Shown here in pieces: positions 10,336 through 21,700 of a stretch of 64,000 nucleotides of DNA. The notes beneath the pieces are model-generated. The model saw only the letters and a list, made by a program, of their open reading frames with translations, was not told the DNA's origin and did no database searches. The stretch is from Tetraselmis striata. Taxonomy: Eukaryota; Chlorophyta; Chlorodendrophyceae; Chlorodendrales; Chlorodendraceae. The position numbers and the translations under genes were made by a program. Positions within the stretch are counted from its first letter, which is position 1, and the number at the start of each line of letters is the position of its first letter. The stretch covers positions 142,636 through 206,635 of the forward strand of contig VCJN01000238.1 in NCBI GenBank assembly GCA_006384855.1, given 5' to 3'.

Positions 10336-12369
10336 ATGGTCTGCTTGCATTGCGACTTCCGGTAGATACCATTGTATGTATACTTCTCACCCTACACCTA
10401 GAGTACACGATGCCGCGGTGCACTGTTTTGTGACGAGCGCGTTTCACGGTACCATTACTGTCAACCCTGTCCATCATCTGACAAGCGGAGCCACATCTCA
10501 TGCCACGACTGAGGAGCAGAGCAAACCTGGCTTAACGCCCCGCGCTCTGCTGCGAGTCGTGGCAGTAGTGTGCTCAGCATTTAGTGTCCTCTCTGCAGGC
10601 AGGCCTCCAGGAGCGTAATAATGATCTGGACACGGCACATGTAAATGAATGGTCGAAAGCACCGTTGATCCCATGCGACACCTCATTGCTTTGCACTCAG
10701 CACTGAGCGCAAATGTTACTGAGAACCCCATCAGAATCCCCAGACTATCCCACGCTTCAAGTTGCCCAACCGTAGGCGCATCTTTTACAGCATAAATACT
10801 TCAACGGAGTGGGCCAATGCTGTGCTACTTGTACCAGGTACTTGTACGCGGGCGCATGAACAGTGCAACTTGGCCTGACGGCTGCACCGTCAGTACATAC
10901 ATTTACAATATGGAGCTTCTGTTCTGAACGAAGCGCACACCGGCAACTGGACCAGGGACACTTCACGCAGGCTGCGTCCTCGTGTGCATGTGTGTTACGG
11001 CGGGCTTGCTGTTGCTGCGAACAGTTGACTACGCCGGGAGAATTGGGGCTGTCACGGTGGAGGTCAGAGCGCGCCGGGGGTAGGGCTACTTGGGCAATAG
11101 GGATTGCATGCATGTGGGACGACGGGCGCATGTAGGTCGCAAGTGGGCACGGTGCTCCCTAGGTTGCCTTGTTGAATGGAAGCAGATGAGCGCGCCTTTG
11201 CAGCCGGCGTTAGCAGGAATTCGCCCGCACGCTCATGTATGTTTCAATGTTCCAGCAGGACTGCGCGTGAAAAGAGAAACCGACATTCAGGTATTTGCAA
11301 ACAACGACAAGGAATTGAGCAGTTTTGCGGTGCACAGCAGCTTTAAAGCCTGCTCATTTCATGACCAACATTCATCGTCGAAAGAAATATGTGCGGTACA
11401 TCACATCGTCGTTCTCTTATCTGCTTGGTTCTTAAATAATCGGGGCACAAAATGACAGGATCCTTGCCGCGCCAACATTGAATGCTGGTTTAAGAGCTGT
11501 AATATGTTTAAACGACCAACCTGCCCCGTCAGGAACTACTCCAGCAGGGTGGGCGAGGGTTTTCAATTTGAGAGCGGGCTATCCCGTCCTTCATATGCGC
11601 GCATCCGAGGCCGTTACAGGTACGAATACGGGTACAACAACGACCTGTGGGCGTCGTTATTAATAATGCGCGGAGCGCGCAACCACCGTCGTCGTGGCCG
11701 CCCGTAGTGGATCTTCGATCGTAGCAGCGACGCATCGTACGACAGATATAGTGCATGAAAGTACTGCGCAATAACAACCATACCGTACCATACTACAACA
11801 TTTCCTTCTGGATTTCCTACTGGATTTCTGTGTGGATTTCTTGAATGTTGCGTCTAGCTCATGTAATCATACAACATCAACTACTACACCTGCGCTGTTG
11901 GCCCCCGGCCAAACGGAGGCGCGCCCACCTGAGGACCGTCCAAATAAGGGGTTTTTATTTATCGTATCTTTCGCGGATGTGGCGAACGAACGTGATAGTT
12001 CACGTTATATCGTTCGGACATTAGGCGAGTGAAGTAAGCAGGTAAGTACAACGGCACTTACCTGCCAAGCCCCCGCACCGCTAACCCCGCACCCGGCATG
12101 GATTTTTATTTATCGTCCAATAACGAATTGGAATATACCACATCGTTGCAGTCGTGTCACCCCCCCCCCCCACCACCCTCCCCCCCACCTCCCACACCTC
12201 ACACTCCGCAGCATAATAGCCCCGCCCTGCAGCAGGCCGCCCGTCGCGCACGCGAATCGCACCCCGCCAACCCGCCCTACCGGGCGCACACGAGCGGCAG
12301 GGCGGGCCCGGATCCCTCAGCCAGACAGGTGCGGCGGCGCGCGCCCACTCGCCAGTCTGACCCCCCCCG

Positions 12370-12400
<31 letters not shown>

Positions 12401-13098
12401 CCGCCCTTTCCCCTTCATATCCTCGACTCGTGGCAGTCCATCCCCGCAAATCCAGCCCCCGCCCCTCCTCGCGAGGTCCGCCACGCCCTTTTTTCTTCCA
12501 TGCGGCTGGCTAATGGACTTCATCCGATATTTCACAAGTGTTTCAAGGTTGATACCACGGTATATCCAGGATTTGTATTCGCAATTATTCAAAATGATGC
12601 CCGTATTTCCTTGTTTTTACCGTGAAAGTGGTAAACTTTTCTGCGGGGCTGTCGCCCCCAGACCCCCCAACCCCTATCCTGACTCTTTCCAGCCCAGCCC
12701 TCCTGAGCGAGCCACCCTCGCGAATCCACCCTAAAGTGTCGAGTGCGTGTGTGCGTCTGTGTGTGTAGAGGAGGAGGGGCAAAGGGCGGAGGCGCGAGAG
12801 GGAGGATGGTGATCGGAAAGCGGGGACGAGGGCATCTTCCGAAGGGGGGGGGGGGGGATCGCGGCCACATGCTGTTGCCTGCCGGGATGAACCCCCCTTA
12901 CATGCGCATGCAGCTTTTGGAGGGGAGGCCTACAGTCCGGCCGGAATGGCGCGGGGGCGTTCTGCAAGAATGGCAGGGTGCCGGGGGGGTGGGGGCATGG
13001 GGGCTCCTGCTGCTTGTCTGCGCGGCTGGTCGCACCTCACATCAGCCCCCCCCCTCCCCCGCTGCGTAGTGTGGCAGGGAGGCGCTGGCGTGAGCGCG
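10336..13098. other. Spacer without a recognisable gene
   Basis: It carries the second dispersed-repeat copy (11806-11872), C-rich stretches at 12155-12195 and 12360-12402, a G tract near 12845-12857, and TTTTTATTTATCGT twice (about 11950 and 12105). Long frames through the C tract encode only proline runs. The last part is presumably the leader and promoter of the sterol desaturase gene. Confidence 0.5.
11806..11872. repeat. Dispersed repeat, copy 2 (CTGGATTTCTGTGTGGATTT family)
   Basis: Same orientation as the copy at 8576-8640, sharing CTGGATTTCTGTGTGGATTT and GCTCATGTA. The TAGTCGCTA end seen in copy 1 is absent here. Confidence 0.6.
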
Positions 13099-15040
13099 AT
13101 GGCCCCCACAACGGTGCCGTTGGGCAGCCGGCGGCTGGTGCCAGGCGGCACCCGGCGCCAGCAGCTGCTCTTCCTCGCGGCCTTTGCCGCCGCCGTCGCG
13201 GCCGTGAACCTGCCGGCGGCGCTGCCGGCCGCGGAGGGCGGCGGCCTGCGGCCCGCGCCGCTGGGCCTGGTGCCGGAGGTGATGGCGCAGGGGGGCGGCA
13301 ACACCACCGCCGCGGACATCGCCGCCGCCGCCGGCAACGCCACCGCCTTTGCCGACGCACAGCGGCGCGGCCTGCCGTCCGCGGAGTACACGGCGGCCAA
13401 GCTGCACCTGCTGGCGGAGGAGAACGCCTGGAAGAACTCGCTCATCCTGCCGCCCTCCACCCGCGCGCTTCCCCCCATCGTGCAGGCCTGGCTGCGCAAC
13501 CTCGTTCTCGCGGTCGCCATCTACCTGGGCCTCGGCGCGCTGTGGGCCTACTACATCTACGGCGTCTTTGGCCGCGAGCTCTTCGGCGACGCGATGCCGG
13601 GCGCGGCCGACATGGCGGAGCAGATCAAGGTGTCGATGGCCGCGCTGCCGCTGTACTCCCTGCTGCCCGCGCTGTCGGAGTGGATGATGGAGCAGGGCTG
13701 GACCAAGGCGTACCCGCGCGTGGGCGAGTACGGGCTGCCCGCCTTTGCGGCGCAGTTCGTGGTGTACATGGCGGGCGTGGAGCTGGGCGTCTACTGGATG
13801 CACCGCTCGCTGCACTCCGGCTGGGCCTACAGGTGCCCCCCCCCCCCCCCCCCCTTTCCCCCCCTTTCACCGGCACCGCCAACAGAGGAGTCATCGACAT
13901 GGCTAGCACGAGCGCCAACGCCCTCGCCGCGACACGGAACCCGCCCTGCCCGGCAGAGGTCAAATGTCGACGCAGCTATCTATAGCGGAACTATCGCGAA
14001 CGTTGTTATGGGTTCCTTGAGAGCCCGACCGGAGGCGTATTACCAAGAGGGGTCGTGTGGGCGCGTCGGCACCCGCTGGTGAGGAGTTGGCTGGCTTCTC
14101 CCGGGCGGCACGCCGGCGCTCTCTTCGCTCGCCCCCTTCGCCCGGGGGCCTGAGAGTCTTTCTCCAAAGGGAACGCCGGAGCGAGTGCATGGCAGTCCCA
14201 GCCTCGGTGTCTGCGCGTCAGAGGGTCTGCTGGTTTGTTTTGTCGGGGGTGCGGCGACTCGGCGACGATGCATCGATCTCCGGGGTGGATGAATGATCGA
14301 CCTGGATCCTTCGCTCCCCGTAGTTTATCGGATGCATCGATCTTTATTATGGTCCCGGTTGATCGATCAACCCGGATCAATACCAAAAAGATTATCGATC
14401 AAAATCGCGTAATCGTTTTTTCTCTCCCCCGGGACAGGACTGGCAAATATCGTAATCGTACTATCGTGTTTAGCACTTGAACGAATGCAGAAGTGGATCA
14501 GATCGAATCAGAAAGAACACCGATCTCGGTCGTTCATTCCGAATCGGTGAATGATCCCAGGACCCTCGGGCCTGATATGCGGAGTCTCGGTGGCGAGCCA
14601 GAGGTTCCAGGGGTTTGGTAGTTCCGAGGCGCCGATAAAGGTGGTGCTGACCCTCCCCGGCGGGGTTGTTTGTACCCAGGTACCTGCACACGACGCACCA
14701 CAAGTACAACAAGGAGCACACGCTGTCGCCCTTCGCGGGGCTGGCCTTCAACCCGCTGGACGGCATCCTGCAGGCGGCGCCCTACGTGGCCATGATGTTC
14801 GCGGTGCCCTTCCACGCGCTCACGCACGAGCTGCTGCTCTTCGCCACCGCGGTGTGGACCACCAACATCCACGACTGCCTGCACGGCGGGTGCGAGCCCA
14901 TCATGGGCGCCGGCTACCACACCATCCACCACACCAACTACAAGACCAACTACGGCCACTACTTCACCTACATGGACTGGCTGTTCAACAGCCTGGAGCT
15001 GCCGCCGCCCCGCGCGGCCAAGTCCACCAAGGCCGCCTGA
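13099..15040 (+). CDS. STE1: Delta7-sterol C5(6)-desaturase, STE1/DWF7/ERG3 type (two exons, about 364 aa)
   Basis: Exons 13099-13832 and 14680-15040, with an 847-bp intron (GTGCCC...TACCCAG) that splits an Arg codon. The enzyme introduces the C5 double bond into sterols at the ER membrane, using iron held by histidine boxes. All boxes are present: HRSLH (235-239), HTTHH (248-252), HDCLH (309-313) and HTIHH (325-329), within very plant-like blocks such as [10 protein letters not shown] and [11 protein letters not shown]. Hydrophobic segments precede the first box. Compared with plant enzymes of about 280 aa there are about 90 extra N-terminal residues: a hydrophobic stretch ([20 protein letters not shown]) followed by a low-complexity Ala/Gly/Asn segment, possibly a cleaved targeting sequence. 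Start chosen at 13099 for good context (GCGATGG); an in-frame ATG at 12946 would add 51 residues. The intron begins with a C tract right after the donor. Confidence 0.92.
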
Positions 15041-15721
15041 GCCACAACTGTCCCACCCCCCCGACGACGATCAGGGTGGCCAACCCGGGGGGGGGGGGGG
15101 GGGGACAACGGTGTTGGCCGCACTGGCCGCCCCTTTGCGAAGACTGTGTGAAGTCCGCTTGGTGCCCACCGCGGCGACGGCGCCGACGAGCGGTCGAGGC
15201 CAGTCGGTCACGGTGGCGGCGGTCCGGGGAGCGCGGTGCTCGCAGCGAGGCCATCCGACCTGCGGAGGGCGGCGCCGTTCGTATCCCTCCAGTTGCCGGA
15301 GTGGACCTCGCGCACCGCCGGGCGTGAACTGTAACTAACTTAGCGGGCACATTGGCCAACTCAGTGGACAGCGGGAAGCCGTCGGCCATGCCCGCATTGC
15401 GTACACGTATGTGTTGGGGCGGGGGGGGGGGGGGGGGGGGTTCATGCGCAGCGTGCGTTGCGTCGTTAAATGGCCGTATGGAATGGCATCAATGGAACAG
15501 GTGTTCACCGGCACGAGCGTGCGGCGAGCGGCGGCGCGCCGGGGAGTGCAGTTGGTGGCGTGGGGGCAGTGCGGCTGCGCCCTAGCACGAGGGGGGGAGA
15601 GGGGGTCCCCACACGGGGCGCTCGTTATTGTTCGGGGCGGTGAAAGAAGGGAGAAGGGGGGGGGGGGGGGGGGGGGTAATGGTTAGGGTCCTTAGGGTTT
15701 TATACTACCGGGGGCGCACGC
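15041..15721. other. Spacer between convergent genes
   Basis: The sterol desaturase (+) and GYF gene (-) converge here. There are G tracts at about 15083-15103, 15420-15440 and 15657-15676. No coding signal was seen. Confidence 0.5.
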
Positions 15722-18700
15722 CTAGGTCTCCGGCTTCTCCATGACGCTGTAGTCCGTGCCGGTGGAGAAGCCCAGCAGCGAGAGGTCCACCTTCTGCCCC
15801 TTGCTCTTGCCCTTCTTGCCCTTCTTGCCCTTGCCCCCGCCCTGCGCGCCATGGCGGGCGTCAGAGCCCAGGACTAAGACGGCCGGCGGCGCGCCAACCT
15901 GCGCCGGTCCGCATCCAACTGGGTCGCGGCGGACTCAAGCCCAGGAGGACCGATGACAGATGGGCACCCCAAAGACAGGAACAATGGTGCGGCCTCATCT
16001 CAGCTGGCCGGATGCTCGTGGCCCTCCGTCCTTGTTCCAAGGATCGATGCCTGAGGTGCACCCGCTCTCGAGGCTGAAGCCGGTTTCCGTAAATTTACAT
16101 TATGTATATGTCTTATAGTTATATGCATGTATTATATAAACTGTACATATGTTGTGGTATGTACCACATATCCCTATTTGTAGCCCACATTACGTGTACA
16201 TAACACGAGATGTGTATCGAAATGTGGAAAAATTACAAAGAAAAATACATACATACATCCATGTAATATTGGGCTCATGGTCAAAGGGTGGTCCGCCCTC
16301 CCGGAGAGAATGGGAAAGGAGCGGGAGGAGAATGCAGGCGGTGGTCCGCCCAGCGAGGGCGTCTGAAAGCCCGCGGTCAGTCCAAAAATGGCGAAGGGGG
16401 GCACCTGAGCGGGCGGGGGAGGAGGAGGGAGGGGGGGGGGGGGGGGGGTCGCACCATCTCGGCCCCGGACGCCGGCACCGGCGCGCTGGCGGCGGGCTGC
16501 ATTGGCATCGGCGCCTGCGCCTTTGGCGGGGGCCCGCCCATGCCCATCATGGCCGGGCTCATGCCCCCGCCCCCGCCCCCGCCGGGCCCCGCCAGCGTGG
16601 GCCAGGCGCGCTTGTCCTGCGGCGGCGCGGCACGCGCGGCGGCCGGCGAGGCGGCGGCCGGCATGGGCGCGGCCATGGGCTGCGGTACCGGCGCCGACCC
16701 GCCTCGCAGCATCATGCCTGTTGGGGGAGGAGGGGCAAAAGGGGGGAGGGGAGGAGGGGGGTGGTGCTCAATGAGAGAGAGAGAGGGTAGTAACCTTAAA
16801 TGTAGGCAGCCACGGGTGCGCACATAGAGCCTGAGATGGCCAGGGGGGGCCTCAGCCTACCCCTGTGCCGGACGATATACATGATTTGACGCGAGGAGGG
16901 TGGGCAATACACCTGTCCATTTAATTGGGTCCGCGGGCCCGTGGCGGACTGCATTGCTTTGCGCAGCAAGTTCAACGGTCTGTGCGGTATTCGTGGCGGA
17001 TTCCGATACATGTCAAGGTAAACATGGCGTTGTAACTCTCCTTGCTTGGGGGGGAGGGGGGACATATAACAACAACAACATACAGCAGACCCGAGGCGGG
17101 GTCACGGCAGGCTCGGTGCATTCCGATACATTTCCGGATGAGTACAGTATCTTTGCCAGTCGCACGATGGGTCGAAGACAGCGATACAGAGCGAACCCGA
17201 AGGGCGACTGCGGTCAACACATGTGCGGGTGTGTGCTTGGGTGTACGGGCGCCGATGCGGCGAAGGGCGGAATAGATTTCAGACGAGGAACACTAAACGT
17301 GAGCCGGATGCCCGGAACAGCTGCTCAGAAGTACCCGGGGCCTTCATTGACGCAGCGAGGGTGGGTGGATCATTGGGAAGGGGGTGGTACCCGGGTGCGC
17401 CGTGGCGGCAGGGGCGGGGGCCGGCTGCGGCGCCATGCGCGGCGGGAGCATAGGGGGCGCGCCGCGCTGCTGCGCCACCTGCCGGCCGCGCGCGAGGGAA
17501 AGGGGGGGGGAGGGGGGGGGGGGGCTCAGGTGAGGTCGCGGGGGCGCTACGCTGGCGTGGGCAAATGAGGACCCGGGTCACACTGTAGGTGAATTCAGGC
17601 CTAATTTCAGTGAGATTCCAAATCGAAAGCATACTTGAATTCAGACGCCATTCGCACACAGCGGCTGCATAACTTTGCACAGATAGCGTGGGTTCAAGCA
17701 AGAGATCAGCTGAATTCCACTGGAATTCAGGTGTAAATTTTTTCTAGGCACTGAATTCAGTCCAGCCCCAGTTCGTACCGAATGGCTATTACACTCGGAG
17801 TGCACAAATTCACCCAAAGTTTGGCAAAGTTCAAACTGGAATCCAGCTGACTTTGGGCCTGAATTCAGAGTACCGGCCCCGGGGGGTTTTGAAGGGGGGG
17901 GGGGGGGGGGGGAGGGGCACACCGGCGTGGCGGAGGACGCGATGGACTGCGCGGCCTTCTTCTTGGCCTTCTTGGAGGCGGAGCCGCCCGCCTTGATGTC
18001 TGCGTACTTTCGGCGCAGAAAGTCCGCGGTGAAGGCGGACACCTGCGATGCCCCAGGGGGGGAGGGGTCAAGCTAGAGTGCGAGCAGGGGCAGCAGAAAG
18101 TGCTCAATGGGTTCAGCTTGAAGGGGGGTTGTTAGGGTTTTAGGGTTAGGCTTTGCTGGATCTACATACCCTCCCTCCACCTCGTCGGCGTATTAACAAC
18201 ACAACGCCAATCATATGTTCACGTAAAAGAGTCAACAGAGTGCAGCGCAAATAACAATGCACGGAAAGACTGGCCGGATGCTCCGAAACCATTCGTTGTC
18301 ATTCGGACACGCAGCCCCGATGAATTGGTGTGGGACCATGGTTTGGCCTGAACGTTGGTGCGCCGCCCGATCGCCAATACCCTACAACCGGACTCTAGGG
18401 TATATTGATGACCTAGGGGCAACAGACACCCCCCCCCCCCCCCCCCAACAACAAAGGACAGCGCCACAGCGAATGCGCCACTCGCCTTGGCGCTGCTGCC
18501 GAGGTACATCTGCGCGTACTCCGCCACCTCGCCGCCGCTCGCCAGTGTCAGCAGAAACTCGATGAGCGTGAGGTCCGTCTTGCCCTGCGGGCAGCGCACA
18601 GCGGGACTCAGCCGCGGCCGCCACAGCTCGTCAGGCAGCAACGGCAAGTAACCGCGTCACAGTGTGGAATAGACAAGGATTAGATGCATTGGGCTGGATG

Positions 18701-21700
18701 AAATCAGGTCAAAGTATGGACTTTAGGTTCTAGGTTTCTGCATTGCACCAAGCGGGCTGAGATCGGGTCACGTTTTAGGGTTTCAGGGTTGAGCGGGCGG
18801 AAAATGAGGTCTGAGTTTAGGGATTTTAGGGTTACTCGATTGCACCAGGCGGGTAAAGATCGAGCCATGCTTCAGGGTTTCAGAGGTGAGCAAGGACATC
18901 GGGCAGATCAAGATGAGGTATGATTTTAGGAGTCTTAGGCTTTCTCAATTGCACCATGTGGATAAAGAGCGGGTCATGTTTTTAAAAGTTTCAGAGTTGG
19001 GCAGATAAAGATGGGTTTAGGGTGTTTAGGGTTTCTCAATTGCAACAGGTGGATAAAGACGGGATCACGGTATAGGGTTTCAGGGTTGAGTTGATGCATT
19101 GGGCAAATACACAAGAGGTCTGAGTTTAGAGTGTATCATGACAGCCAATGAGTCACAGGCGCAGATAATCGGATCAGATGTTGATGCTGACGTTGATCTT
19201 GGCGGACCCCGTTTATCATGCATGGGCTCTTGACTTAGGACCCTGGATGCGGATCGCGAGGCAGCTGGCAGTCGGGCAGCCGGAGCCCAAGCAGAGGGGA
19301 GGGAGGGGGGTCACCGAGAGCTCTTGCATCTGCTCCTTGCACCAGTCGATGAAGGCCGGGCTGCGCGCGGCCAGGCCCTCCGCGCCCGCCACTGCACACG
19401 GCGCGCGGAGGCAAGCGCGGGCCCCGTTGGGGGGGGGGGGGGGGGGGGGGGGGGAGGAAGGGTCAGGCGCAGGCTCCCCGTACACGTAGGCGGGGCGGGT
19501 GAGTACATGTGTGGGTGGCGGGCAAAAGGGGCGGGCAGGCGGGGGAGAGGGGGAGAAGGGGGCACCGGCGGAGGGGGGGTGGCTGGTGGCGGGCGTGCCG
19601 TCGTCGTTCCAGAAGATGCCGTCTTCGACGGGGCTCGCGGTGGCCTCCGCCTCCGCGGCCCGCGCCGCCGCCTTCTGGCGCTGCATCTCCGCCTCCTGGA
19701 TCTCCTGCCCACCGGGACACCGGCGCCAAGGCGGGGGCACGGGTCAGCTCTCCGGCTCCGCTTTGAGGCTAAAATAATCAGGGTTCTTATGGGTACGCCA
19801 GCTCACGTGGTATAAACTTGTAAACGCACTGCTCCAGTGCCCAATGGTACCTGCCATCCAGCCTAGAACGCAGGCAGGCGGACATGCAGGCGGCGGCGCG
19901 GCGCGGCGCACCTTGAGGGACTTGCCCTGCGGCGCCGCCGGCCGGCTGGGCGCCTGCTGCTGCTGCTGCGGCTGCTGAGGCGCCCGCTGCGCCGGCGGCG
20001 GGGTCTGCTGCGGCTGCTGTGCCGGCTGCTGGGTGCCGTGGTGGCGGTGGAAGGCGGCCAGCACCTGGTGGGTTCAGCGGGGTGGGCACAGACAGCCCTC
20101 AGCGCCGCGCGCACAGCAGCCACATTCATCCCCAAGGCAGGGCGCCGGCCACAGCGCATGCCCCCCCCTCCCCCCCCCCCCCCCTCCTTTTCCTTCACCC
20201 ACACACATCCACACACACATCCCCAACATGTGCAGCACCTGGAGCGGCCTTTCCTAGAGCATCGCAACTACAGGCCAGGAATCGGCTTCAGCTTCACGTG
20301 GCACCACAAGGTTTTGGGCAGGTTCCCCCGTAAACCTCACACCCTAACCCCTTGTTGGTCCGTGACAGCCCTACCATCAAGTTTCGCGTAGCTGTCACAC
20401 GGCCCCCACAGTAGGATGCCCCCATTTCCGTGCCAAGTATGTTGGCTGGATGTGCCGGTGTGATGTCCTGAATGTGCCAGTATTCAGGATACCAATGGTG
20501 TACCTCGCGCTCGAGTAGTATGCCTGCCTGGAGTTGGAGGCGGACCGGCACATGCCCCCCCCCCCCCCCCCTAGCTGTAGCTACAACACGGTCTGCTTGT
20601 CGTTCCGGGGGGGGGGGGGGGGGGGGGGGGGTTTCAGCGCGGCATGGCATGGCACACCTCCTCGATGCCCTCCTCGTCCGCGCCGCCCTCCAGGTCGGCC
20701 GCCGTCTCCTCCCCGTACAGGTTGCCGCCCGACGCGGAGCGGGCGCCGCCCCAGGCGGGGCCGGGGCGCGCGGCGCGGTCCGCCGGCAGCATGTCGGCGA
20801 GCGTGATGCCCGCCGGAGAGGCGCCCGCCGGGTTGACGGCCAGAGGCGGCGCCTGCGCCTGCTGCTGGGCGGCCTGCGCCTGCGCCTGGGCGGCGGCCCG
20901 CGCGCGCGCCTGCTCCTCCTCCAGCTGCACCTGGCGCAGGGACGCCGCCGGCGGGGGCGGCAGTGCCGGAGGACATGCCCGCCTTGGCCACCTGCGGGGA
21001 GGGCACACCCCGGCGGGGGGCACCAGGGGGTCCGTCAGCAGTCCATCTGCAGCTGCGCATGTGACGGCTGGGCGCGGGTTGTTGGGATCGCAAGTGGTTT
21101 TGCCTGCACGGTGGATTCAAATGACAAGGCGGGGCCTGGCCACTTGTGGGAGTGGCAAGTGGCCAGCCAAACAAGAGCTCAAAAGACGTGCAAACCATGG
21201 TCTGCGGGGGGGTGGTCAAGTCGCCCAGACGGCCAATAAGTCACCGTTGTACATCCAAACTTGCTTAGCCACTTGCAGTGACTTGAAAGCGGGATTCCCT
21301 CCCCCCCCCCCCCCCCCACCCCACCCCCCCAAAAATCAGAAGTCGCCGGCATTACTTCAGGTAAAGCCAAGCAGGTTCGCAGAGCCGGAAAGGGGGGGGG
21401 GGGGGGGGGAGGGAGGGGGGGCAGGCTGGCGCAGGGAGGCTGCCTTGGACCAGCCGGTGGCGACGGGTGCCATGGCGACGGGCACCGCCTGCGGCTTGGC
21501 GGCCTCCGCAGCCGCGAGTGCCGCCGCGCGCTGCTGCTCCTCCTGCTGGATGTCCGCCAGGGACTTACCCTTGGGCTTCTGCGCGGCAACCAGACAGGCG
21601 GGACGGGAGGGGGGAGGGGGAGGGGGGAGGGATGAGGCACAAGGGCATGGCATGGGGCTAGAGAGGGACTGTAGATATGTGTCGGTGTTGGTACACACAC

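Noticed and set aside
12098..12625. Proline-rich protein
   Set aside because: The frame is carried by C homopolymers and lacks splice or start support.
16288..16827. Plus-strand Gly-rich frames across the GYF gene
   Set aside because: They are antisense to exon 17 of the GYF gene, whose frame joins correctly to its neighbours.
18700..19080. Internal telomere
   Set aside because: The TTTAGGG words are scattered in a longer minisatellite unit within an intron, not in a head-to-tail array.
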